5,589 nucleotides of DNA from positions 1 through 5,589 of the forward strand of contig SLSP01000245.1 of the NCBI GenBank assembly GCA_007130345.1. The letters run 5' to 3'. Source of the DNA: Thermoflexales bacterium. GTDB lineage: Bacteria; Chloroflexota; Anaerolineae; B4-G1; SLSP01. Position numbers and translations under genes: made by a program. The notes beneath the pieces were generated by a model. That model ran no database searches, was not told the DNA's origin, and saw nothing but the letters and a program-made list of their open reading frames with translations. This document shows, in pieces, positions 1 to 5,589 of the stretch. Within the stretch, counting starts at the first letter, position 1, and each line of letters begins with the position of its first letter.

Positions 1-176
1 GAGGCGGCGAATACCTGGTTGTGCAGAATGTTCCCTGTGAGGTGTGTCTGCATTGCGGCGAGCGTTATTACGCAGGCGAAGTCCTCTTGAGTATCGAGCG
101 CCGCTTCAAGGCTATTCACGAACGCCATGCCAAACCGCAATCGCAACGGTTGATCCCGGTTGAGGTTTACGCCTAA
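1..176 (+). CDS. YgiT-type zinc-finger protein, 3' end (partial)
   Basis: Reading frame 3 is open from the left edge to a TAA at 174-176 and gives 57 complete residues; the start lies outside the window. The fragment has the recognisable second half of a YgiT-type finger, NVPCEVCLHCGERYY, in which VCxxCGE supplies one zinc-binding Cys pair; the partner CxxC would sit upstream, off the window. Only about 39 residues follow the finger, ending in LIPVEVYA, so the large helix-turn-helix domain of E. coli MqsA is absent and this is the short single-finger type. Such genes usually follow a small toxin gene (MqsR- or DUF4258-like) and are annotated as antitoxin-like, but the partner cannot be seen here. 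An extra Cys (codon 36-38) precedes the usual pair, giving CxxCxxC. The gene converges on the minus-strand operon and is probably unrelated to it. The family call is firm; the antitoxin role is inferred. Confidence 0.8.
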   Translation, partial: GGEYLVVQNVPCEVCLHCGERYYAGEVLLSIERRFKAIHERHAKPQSQRLIPVEVYA

Positions 177-217
177 GCTCGCTCGCGGGGCAAAGTTCGG
201 AAAGAAAGGGGCGGTTT
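177..217. other. Convergent intergenic gap, no clear terminator
   Basis: These 41 bp separate the stop of the plus-strand zinc-finger gene from the stop of the last minus-strand gene. Both transcription units should end here or run into each other. I looked for a GC hairpin followed by a T run on either strand and found only short purine- and T-rich stretches without a convincing stem. Termination may be factor-dependent, or lie further on inside the opposing gene. Confidence 0.5.
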
Positions 218-1492
218 TCAGCGCACCTTCAGCGTGTGCAACTCCGCTGCGTTATCCACGATGGGCATCCCCTGCGCGTCGTGGAGCGGGAGGCGCGTGC
301 CGGTCTCCGGGTCGTACATCCCCACCACGATGCGATAATTCCCGCGGAGCAGGGTCGCTTCCAGCGGGATGACGTGGACATCGCGCACATAGTCGCCCGG
401 ATGCCACGCGGTGGTGGGATATGTCCAGTACACGGGGACGGCATCCGATTGCGCGGCCAACGTCCCATCCGGGGCGAAGAGGTGGACGAAGACCAGCAGG
501 TCATCGGAGATGGGGCGGAGCGCGTGCCAGTATAGCGCCACGCGCAGCGATTCGCCCGGCGCGACGCGCTCCGGCGCGTCATACCCGACCAGCGCGAGGG
601 CCTCTCCCGCCGCGATGTCCAGCGCGTGATCCGGCGAGGGCTGCTCGCGGGCTATGTCTGGCGGACGGTAGAGCGTCGCCACCGTGACCGGCTCGCCAAA
701 CGGGGCCAGGTTGGGCCGCGTCAGGGTCAATTCCAATGGGGCTTCACCCGGCGGGAGCGCGTCCGGCAACACAACGATATACCGCTCCTCGACCATCTCG
801 TCGATGGGCCAGGCATCTGTCGGCCAGACACGCGCGTCGCGCAGCCACACTTGCCCGGAAGCCCCATCACGCAACTGCCACGCGGCGCGAAGCGGCTCGC
901 GCGCGTCCCCGCGCAAGGTCACGCTGACGTGGACTGGCTCGCCGGGTTCTAGCCGCCGGCGGCTGATCTGCACCGCCTCCACTGTGATGTGCCCCACCTC
1001 GGCATCGCGCAACGTGATGTCGAGGGGTGTCGTTATGCCGGCATCGAGGGGCGCGGGCCGGTAGCGATAGAGCGTTAAGGGCGAGGCCGAATCCCCCGCC
1101 GCCTCCGCCCAGGCGACCGGCTGATAGCGTTCCCGGAACCACGGCCGCGCTTGCACGCCTTCCCAAGCCACGCTGCGCAAGGCCACGCAATAGTCGGGCC
1201 GCATCTCCTGGAGGGCCACCAGCAGCGCGGCGGCGTCCCCGCCAGAAGGCAAACCCAGCACCGGGAGGGGAGACAAATCGCTCCAGGCCGCGCGTTCTTG
1301 CACGGCCACCGTCTCATCCGGCAGCGCGTGAGCCTCCAGCCAGGCGGCTAATTCCCGATAGCCCTCCCGCCGCGCGCCGCCTGCACATCCCCCTAGCAAG
1401 AGCAGCCAGCATATCGCTACGCCAAGCACGCCGAAGACGCTGATGCTTCCCTTTGCCGGATTGCGCCGGGGAGTTGGGCTTCCTTTACCCAT
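218..1492 (-). CDS. Surface lipoprotein with PMT/GT39-type C-terminal module
   Basis: This protein of about 424 residues is predicted to be exported and lipid-anchored; its function is unknown. A basic N-terminus (PRRNPAKG) and a hydrophobic stretch (about residues 18-36) lead to a lipobox, LLLLGGC, with the acylated Cys near residue 36-37. Residues 45-147 (YRELAAWLEAHALPDETV... to LTLYRYRP) resemble the soluble domain after the membrane part of PMT/GT39-like glycosyltransferases. Residues 160-275 look like a beta-sandwich. Residues 296-403 (ALVGYDA, VALYWHAL, LLVFVHLFAPDG, RGNYRIVVGMYD) match a module I know from the C-termini of Chloroflexota GT39-type proteins. No multi-spanning catalytic membrane domain is present, so this is the soluble tail alone. 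GTG (1495-1493) and ATG (1492-1490) are adjacent; a weak GAG at 1498-1500 is better spaced for ATG. The gene starts 10 nt after the CotH gene stop, so translational coupling is likely. It is the last gene of the operon seen here. The lipoprotein call is strong; the domain relation is from memory. Confidence 0.85.
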   Translation of the reverse strand: MGKGSPTPRRNPAKGSISVFGVLGVAICWLLLLGGCAGGARREGYRELAAWLEAHALPDETVAVQERAAWSDLSPLPVLGLPSGGDAAALLVALQEMRPDYCVALRSVAWEGVQARPWFRERYQPVAWAEAAGDSASPLTLYRYRPAPLDAGITTPLDITLRDAEVGHITVEAVQISRRRLEPGEPVHVSVTLRGDAREPLRAAWQLRDGASGQVWLRDARVWPTDAWPIDEMVEERYIVVLPDALPPGEAPLELTLTRPNLAPFGEPVTVATLYRPPDIAREQPSPDHALDIAAGEALALVGYDAPERVAPGESLRVALYWHALRPISDDLLVFVHLFAPDGTLAAQSDAVPVYWTYPTTAWHPGDYVRDVHVIPLEATLLRGNYRIVVGMYDPETGTRLPLHDAQGMPIVDNAAELHTLKVR

Positions 1493-1502
1493 CACTGCTC
1501 GC

Positions 1503-4163
1503 TTAATCCCGCCACTTTTCGTACAGCGCGTCCACGTCTACTTCCCACCCCCAAATGCGCTCGCCATCCAAGTCGATAGTGCAGCGTGTCTGTACCAGCG
1601 CAATTTTCTCCTGTGGCGTGTCGCCGGCATCCAGCCCGTTGATTGTGATCCACGCCGGGCCATAGGCGGGCTTTTTGATGAAAGCCGCCAATGCCGCGAT
1701 CCGTATGTTACGCACCGTGACGCGCGAGGCTTCTGTGTATGAAGCATCCTTGCTGGCAATGGCAAAGTCCGCCGCGTCCACAAAGATGTTTTCGACCGTC
1801 ATCCGGCTCGCCTCGCCCACGGAGATGGCCTTGTCGCCGACATTGTAGAAACGCGAGTCCCGCACGATCACGTCCGACCCGCTCACGTCCACACCATCAT
1901 CAGCCACATTGCGGAATATCGTCCGCTCGACCACGCCGGTGGTGAAGTCGCCATCGAAGGCGTCGGAGACGACATCCGCAAACTCAGAATCCACAATCTC
2001 GAAGGCGGAGCGCACGATATTGAGCGCGTCTTCGGCGCGCGAGCCGAGGAATCGCCCGTGGCTGATGCGCACCGGGCTTTGGTAGAAGGTCACGGCACCC
2101 GTGAGGTACCAGCCGTCGCGCATCACCACGTCGGTCTTTTCGACGGTGACGTGCCGCCAAAGGGAGGGCGCACCCGCGTCCAGCACGATGACGCCGAGCC
2201 AGACCTCCCCGTTTTGCGGCTGAAGCAGTACCGGCGACTCCGCCGTCCCCCGGAAGTCCAGCGGCCCGCTGGCAAGCAGGAAGTCCTCCGCGCCGAAGCG
2301 CAGCGTCGTGCCCGGCTCCAGGCGCAGGCCATAGCCGGGCGGCAGTACCAGCGTCCCGTCGATGTCCCATGTGCCCGGCGGGATGGTGAGCCAGCGCGCT
2401 TCTCCTGTCGGTTGCAGATAGGGATGCGCGCGCAGCGCTTCGTCGAGCGTTGGCGCGGCGGGGCGAGGCCCTTCGGTGAGCGGCAGCGCGTAGGACGGCA
2501 GCACCGGTTGCGCGACGGTGTCGGTCAGCCCCCAGACGCGGGCGTGCAGCGTGATCTCGGCCTCGAAGGTGGCCGTGAGCGGCAGGGCCAAGCGGACGTA
2601 GGGCAACGCGGCGGCATCGGGCGGGAGGGCGCGCAGCACCAGCAGCTCCGGTGATTCCGGCGGCGGGGGGACGGTGTGGGGCAGCGAGTCCGCGTCCACC
2701 CAGGCGGTGCTCGCCGGGATGTCCACGCCATCCACCTGCACGGCGACAATCTCGACGGGCAAGTCCAGCAAATTGCCGACTTCCAGCAGCAGCGTGTCGC
2801 TAGGCAGCGAGGTAGCTTGCACGTCGGCGGCGCGGACGCGGTAGGCGTAGGTCGCCTGGATGGGAGACAGTCGCTGGCGGTTCAGGTCTTGGCGACGGCG
2901 CAACAGGTCCCAGGGCGCGGCGAGCACCTCCGCGCCGAATTCTGGCTCCATCGCCGCGAACAAGCGCGCGTGATCCGCACTCAGACGCGCTTCTACGGCG
3001 TCCATATACTCGGGTTGGCTCATCTCCCACAGGGCGCGGACATACGCGGCTTGCAGATAGGGGTCATGGTAGAAATTTCCCAGGGCAATGCCCACCTGCT
3101 CAAAGTCCAGTTCCGGAGAAAACGGATCATTGTCGAAGGCTATCGGTTCCAGGCGCGCGGTGAGCGGGTTAAAGAAGTACCGCCGATTGTGCCATACCAG
3201 GCTGTGAGGCGCACTCCACAGGTCAGCCGCCGCCAGAAATTTGCCCATCGTCTCCATATCGAAGACCTCGGTGGCGGGGAGTTCGCCGGTCAGGAAGCCG
3301 CGCAACAAGCCCACTGCCGTGTCGCGTTGAGCGGACAGCGTCGGCGAGCGGTTCACCCGACTGGAGCGGAATTCTTCAATAATGTAGAATTGTTCTAGCG
3401 CGGCGGGCGCTAAGTGATAGTCGTGATGAAAACGCGCTGTCCACAACATATCCTCGTCATAGCGAATGATCACGCCCTCGCGGTGTTCCTGGAATTCCAG
3501 CAGCTCCTTAGCGAAGTTCTCTTCCAGCGCGTAGATGCCCATATAGTCGCCGTTCAGCACGACGTGCATAAAATCGTAGTGCACGCCAAGCACGCCTTCG
3601 TGGGCCAGGGTTTTCAGGAAGAGGTATTCGTTCAGATACACGCGCGCGGAGGGGTCCTGGATCGAGAAAATGCGCATCCCGTGAATGGCACCATCATCGC
3701 GGATTTGGATGCGGAACGACCACTTGTCGAAGGCAATGTGATCGGCCCAATCGCCTTTGAGCCGCAGGCGCGACCGGAAGGTCTCTTCGCCCAGACGCAG
3801 CGTGGCCGGGACGAAGTCATCGGAACTGGCGAGCAGAATCCAGCGTTCCAGGGCCTCGGCGCGCTTGGCCTCGATTATCTCTAAGTGGTGGGGCGCGATG
3901 TCGATGTAGAGCGTTTCCAGCGTGTCGCCCAGTTCGGGCGCGGTGGGTGTGGGTGTGGCTAGGGGCAATGGCGTCGGGGTTAAGGGTGGCGGGGCAGCCG
4001 GCGACTCCTCGCCGACGCGGGGCACGTCAAGCCCGCTTACCGGCGCGATGAGCAAGGCCAGGCCGATGCACACAATGCCCAAAGTCAGCACAAGCGGCCA
4101 GCGGGACATTTGCGCGCGCGTTCTCCGCCGTTTGGCGGGCATAGCTTCGCGGTTAATTCTCAC
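1503..4163 (-). CDS. Membrane-anchored CotH-family kinase-like protein with beta-helix tail
   Basis: The 886-residue product has four parts. Residues 1-20 are basic and 22-44 hydrophobic, an uncleaved anchor or signal peptide that places the rest outside; a Pro/Thr-rich linker follows (about 55-78, LTPTPLPLATPTPT). Residues 82-440 are a CotH domain: LRLKGDW (133-139), KWSFRIQI (147-154), VVLNGDYMGIYALEEN (201-216), WHNRR with His325-Asn326, and IAFDNDP with Asp344 and Asp346. B. subtilis CotH is a protein kinase of spore-coat proteins; its atypical kinase fold uses Asn/Asp metal ligands, and the residues here look intact. Residues 445-560 are beta-rich and shared with the upstream CotH-like gene. 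Residues 581-845 are a right-handed parallel beta-helix (PPGYGLRLEPGTTLRF, then rungs of about 22 residues). The GTG start is set by AGGAGGT six or so bases upstream; ATG at 4142 is the alternative. The gene follows the VTC gene by 24 nt. Phosphotransfer is inferred and the substrate unknown; the beta-helix suggests binding of glycan or wall polymer, but no lyase motif is evident. Confidence 0.88.
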   Translation of the reverse strand: MRINREAMPAKRRRTRAQMSRWPLVLTLGIVCIGLALLIAPVSGLDVPRVGEESPAAPPPLTPTPLPLATPTPTAPELGDTLETLYIDIAPHHLEIIEAKRAEALERWILLASSDDFVPATLRLGEETFRSRLRLKGDWADHIAFDKWSFRIQIRDDGAIHGMRIFSIQDPSARVYLNEYLFLKTLAHEGVLGVHYDFMHVVLNGDYMGIYALEENFAKELLEFQEHREGVIIRYDEDMLWTARFHHDYHLAPAALEQFYIIEEFRSSRVNRSPTLSAQRDTAVGLLRGFLTGELPATEVFDMETMGKFLAAADLWSAPHSLVWHNRRYFFNPLTARLEPIAFDNDPFSPELDFEQVGIALGNFYHDPYLQAAYVRALWEMSQPEYMDAVEARLSADHARLFAAMEPEFGAEVLAAPWDLLRRRQDLNRQRLSPIQATYAYRVRAADVQATSLPSDTLLLEVGNLLDLPVEIVAVQVDGVDIPASTAWVDADSLPHTVPPPPESPELLVLRALPPDAAALPYVRLALPLTATFEAEITLHARVWGLTDTVAQPVLPSYALPLTEGPRPAAPTLDEALRAHPYLQPTGEARWLTIPPGTWDIDGTLVLPPGYGLRLEPGTTLRFGAEDFLLASGPLDFRGTAESPVLLQPQNGEVWLGVIVLDAGAPSLWRHVTVEKTDVVMRDGWYLTGAVTFYQSPVRISHGRFLGSRAEDALNIVRSAFEIVDSEFADVVSDAFDGDFTTGVVERTIFRNVADDGVDVSGSDVIVRDSRFYNVGDKAISVGEASRMTVENIFVDAADFAIASKDASYTEASRVTVRNIRIAALAAFIKKPAYGPAWITINGLDAGDTPQEKIALVQTRCTIDLDGERIWGWEVDVDALYEKWRD
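1749..2066 (-). repeat. Beta-helix rungs of about 22 residues with an Asp ladder
   Basis: Residues 700-805 of the CotH/beta-helix protein contain repeated units of the form (I/V)xxSxF....D(A/G)xx. Aspartates start successive turns at residues 712 (DALNIV), 734 (DAFDGD), 756 (DGVDVS), 777 (DKAISV) and 799 (DFAIAS), spaced 22, 22, 21 and 22. This is the period of one coil of a right-handed parallel beta-helix, so these residues should stack in a line on one face. The repeat is at protein level only; the DNA of the rungs is diverged. Confidence 0.7.
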
Positions 4164-4175
4164 GATATACCTCCT
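4164..4175 (-). promoter_or_regulatory. Strong Shine-Dalgarno for the CotH gene
   Basis: The minus strand reads AGGAGGTATATC directly before the GTG at 4163-4161. AGGAGG is a full match to the anti-Shine-Dalgarno, with six bases to the start codon. It decides for GTG at 4163 over the in-frame ATG at 4142-4140. It is the best ribosome-binding site in the operon, so this gene may be translated well without coupling to the VTC gene. Confidence 0.85.
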
Positions 4176-4187
4176 GATGCGCGGGTA

Positions 4188-4886
4188 TCAAGCGATGATA
4201 CCATCAAAATCGGCGACACCCAACATCCCATACAAGTATTTGGAGAAGCGGCCCACGCGCAAGGGAAACGCTTCCAGCACCCACGCGAGCCGCCGCCCGG
4301 TTTCAGCATCCACCGGACCTTTGATCTCGATGATGATTTGCTCCGGCAACATCGACCGCCGTGTCAGATTGGGCGCGAGTGCGTGGCGTTGAGCGTAGGC
4401 GTGCAAATGCGTATCCAGCGTCAAGCGCAGCACGCCATCGGGCGTCTCGTAGTAGGCCCGTTGGTAGTGGTTGATGAGGACCGCGCCAGCGCGCTGTTCC
4501 ACCCAGATGCGGGGGCGCGGCGCGATGCCCGCAATCAGCGTATCCAACAGCGTGGGCCAGGTCTCCTCGGCCAGGGCCAGTGTCCCGATAAACGGCGCGA
4601 ACCGTTTCCAGCCAACTGCGCCCTCTTTGCATTTCAATTCCAGGTGTCCGACGGATACGTGCGTGTTATCCGGGCCGTACCAGCGCAGGCGCAGCTTCTC
4701 GCGTTGCCCCACCCCGCTCAAATTGGCGTTCATATCTTGTAAATCGGGCGAATCAAAGTAGATGTTATTGACCTGCCGAGGCGGATAGGTCACGCGCCAG
4801 TGCGCGGGATGGAGGCGCACCCACGTTTCGACCTCCGAGAACAGCATAGGATCGCAGGGGATTTTGAACTCGTAACGCGGGATCAC
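4188..4886 (-). CDS. VTC-domain polyphosphate polymerase-like protein
   Basis: The 232-residue protein is a stand-alone VTC domain of the CYTH-like triphosphate-tunnel superfamily. In yeast Vtc4 this domain makes polyphosphate from the ATP gamma-phosphate. The domain spans nearly the whole chain: RYEFKI (4-9), NNIYFDSPD (40-48), REKLRLRWYG (62-71), LELKCK (82-87), a Lys at 94, YQRAYYE (141-147), LRLTLDTH (153-160), IIEIKG (185-190) and FSKYLYG (214-220). The tunnel-lining basic and acidic residues (Arg66, Arg68, Lys85, Arg143, Glu187, Lys216) are present, so it looks active. There is no signal peptide, membrane segment or SPX domain; it should be cytosolic. The GTG start at 4886 is chosen because GAGGT lies six bases upstream, it overlaps the stop of the previous gene as GTGA, and the domain begins at once; an ATG at 4955 would add 23 low-complexity residues inside the upstream gene. 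The polymer made is assumed to be polyphosphate by homology. Confidence 0.9.
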   Translation of the reverse strand: MIPRYEFKIPCDPMLFSEVETWVRLHPAHWRVTYPPRQVNNIYFDSPDLQDMNANLSGVGQREKLRLRWYGPDNTHVSVGHLELKCKEGAVGWKRFAPFIGTLALAEETWPTLLDTLIAGIAPRPRIWVEQRAGAVLINHYQRAYYETPDGVLRLTLDTHLHAYAQRHALAPNLTRRSMLPEQIIIEIKGPVDAETGRRLAWVLEAFPLRVGRFSKYLYGMLGVADFDGIIA

Positions 4887-4897
4887 GGTTCGACCTC
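4883..4897 (-). promoter_or_regulatory. Shine-Dalgarno and GTGA stop/start overlap for the VTC gene
   Basis: On the minus strand GAGGT (4897-4893) is followed by six bases and then GTGA, where GTG (4886-4884) starts the VTC gene and TGA (4885-4883) ends the CotH-like gene. This four-base overlap is typical of translational coupling and implies that the two products are made in linked amounts. Confidence 0.85.
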
Positions 4898-5589
4898 GAA
4901 CAGTCGCGCCGGTTCCCGCACGGGGACGCGCAAGAGTGGGCCGTCCATCCCCCACAGCCGACTGACGAGGATCAAATCCACGCCGCCGGCCGCGACTATC
5001 TCGCGGGGCAGGTGGAGGCGCGTGGGTCGCGCAACCGCGTCTGCCGCCGCGTGGAGCACCAGCGCGCCTTCGGCTTCCACCAGGCGGGCGCGATCTTCGG
5101 GCAGCACCCAGGCGGGATTGAGCGCGCGGAGTCCCGCGCCGCCGGCATCCAGCCCCACGATGTGGAGGGGGAACGGCTGGCGGTTGGCGAGGTACAAGGT
5201 CAGCGTCGCGCCATCCTGGGTCAACGTCGCGGCCAGCGCGTGTTCCGGGTTAAGGCGCGCGCGCATCTCCTGTTGATGCAGTACCAGGCGCGTCCAGGGC
5301 ACATCCGCCGCGTCCATCCCCAACGCCGGCCAGAGGATTTCGAGGGACGGGCCAAGCTCGGCGCGGAGGTGTTCCAGATAGGCGGGGCGGGCGAACTCGG
5401 CGAGGGCGCGGGCAGTGGCCGCCTGCACAACGGGATCATCGAGGAAGGCTTGGGGCAAGGGCGCGTGTTCGGGCCAGGGTTGGCCCGCGCCCACCGGCGC
5501 GAGTTGCTGCGTGACCGGATCGTAAGTCCAGCGCAGCGCGCGCCAATCGGGAGTCGGCTGCCCCGTCCACAGCATTGTAAGCGCCAGGA
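4883..5589 (-). CDS. CotH-like protein lacking kinase residues, C-terminal part (partial)
   Basis: The frame is open to the right edge (234 complete residues, no stop upstream of ATG 5575-5573), so that Met is probably internal and the gene continues outside the window. I identified it by comparison with the CotH gene downstream. Counting from that Met, residues 2-20 (LWTGQPTPDW... to YDP) align without gaps to C residues 315-333, and 47-74 match C 367-394 at 13 of 28 positions (shared DP..QAA..RAL.E). The following beta-rich part also aligns, through SRLWGMDG against ARVWGLTD. It stops where C goes on into its beta-helix. The positions matching His325-Asn326 and Asp344-Asn345-Asp346 of C are Arg12-Ala13 and Gly31-Gln32-Pro33, so phosphotransfer looks unlikely: a probable pseudokinase paralog. 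The frame is clean, so it is not obviously a decaying gene. It overlaps the VTC gene by 4 nt. The N-terminal half, and any signal peptide, is not visible. Confidence 0.75.
   Translation of the reverse strand, partial: LALTMLWTGQPTPDWRALRWTYDPVTQQLAPVGAGQPWPEHAPLPQAFLDDPVVQAATARALAEFARPAYLEHLRAELGPSLEILWPALGMDAADVPWTRLVLHQQEMRARLNPEHALAATLTQDGATLTLYLANRQPFPLHIVGLDAGGAGLRALNPAWVLPEDRARLVEAEGALVLHAAADAVARPTRLHLPREIVAAGGVDLILVSRLWGMDGPLLRVPVREPARLFEVEP

Noticed and set aside
177..217. Bidirectional hairpin terminator in the convergent gap
   Set aside because: GC-rich and T-containing stretches are present but I could not pair a stem of useful length followed by a T run on either strand.
1749..2066. 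Dockerin or calcium-binding EF-hand-like repeats, suggested by Asp-Gly-Asp motifs
   Set aside because: The spacing of about 22 residues, with alternating hydrophobic residues in each unit and more than two units, fits beta-helix rungs rather than paired dockerin loops.
2676..3398. Plus-strand open frame of 240 codons opposite the CotH gene
   Set aside because: It is antisense to a clear CotH domain, has no recognisable protein features, and long antisense frames are expected in GC-rich genes. The same holds for the frames at 2058-2654, 3414-3884 and 4110-4742 (+).
4887..4955. Longer VTC protein starting at ATG 4955
   Set aside because: The added 23 residues are Arg/Gly/Thr-rich, lie inside the upstream coding region in another frame, and have no domain match. 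The GTG at 4886 has a Shine-Dalgarno and a stop/start overlap.
4883..5589. Pseudogene of a CotH kinase
   Set aside because: The frame is intact throughout, translation is coupled to the next gene, and the alignment to the paralog runs to the natural stop. Loss of active-site residues with an intact frame fits a pseudokinase better than decay.
1..5589. CRISPR array, tRNA, rRNA, insertion sequence or integration site
   Set aside because: No regularly spaced DNA repeats, no tRNA-like cloverleaf, no rRNA signature and no transposase or terminal inverted repeats were seen; the window is almost fully coding.

Overview
The window reads as a piece of a GC-rich bacterial chromosome, most likely from the Chloroflexota (Anaerolineae or a related class). 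The clues are style rather than a marker gene. One is a lipoprotein ending in a module I associate with Chloroflexota PMT/GT39-type proteins. Another is a Pro/Thr-rich linker just outside a membrane anchor. Two or three genes also appear to start with GTG. There is no rRNA, tRNA, CRISPR array or mobile element.

Layout from left to right. Positions 1-176 (+) hold the 3' end of a small YgiT-type zinc-finger gene, the kind usually paired with a toxin gene. It converges, across a 41-bp gap, on a tightly packed minus-strand operon that fills the rest of the window. In transcription order the operon contains: (A) the 3' part of a CotH-like gene running off the right edge (4883-5589); (B) a stand-alone VTC-type polyphosphate polymerase domain protein (4188-4886), joined to A by a GTGA stop/start overlap; (C) a membrane-anchored CotH-family kinase-like protein fused to a right-handed beta-helix (1503-4163), 24 nt after B with a strong Shine-Dalgarno; and (D) a lipoprotein (218-1492), 10 nt after C.

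The operon pairs a cytosolic, apparently intact VTC catalytic domain with cell-surface proteins. From memory, CotH and VTC-domain genes are often neighbours, commonly with a DUF4956 membrane protein; no DUF4956 gene lies in this window. The unusual point is a second CotH-like protein. A aligns with the C-terminal half of the CotH region of C almost without gaps, but the residues expected to bind metal and nucleotide (His-Asn and Asp-Asn-Asp in C) are replaced by Arg-Ala and Gly-Gln-Pro. The locus therefore seems to encode an active-looking CotH kinase with a beta-helix tail, a probable pseudokinase paralog without that tail, a polyphosphate-polymerase-like enzyme and a surface lipoprotein. A joint role in modifying or building something at the cell surface is inference; the substrate is unknown.
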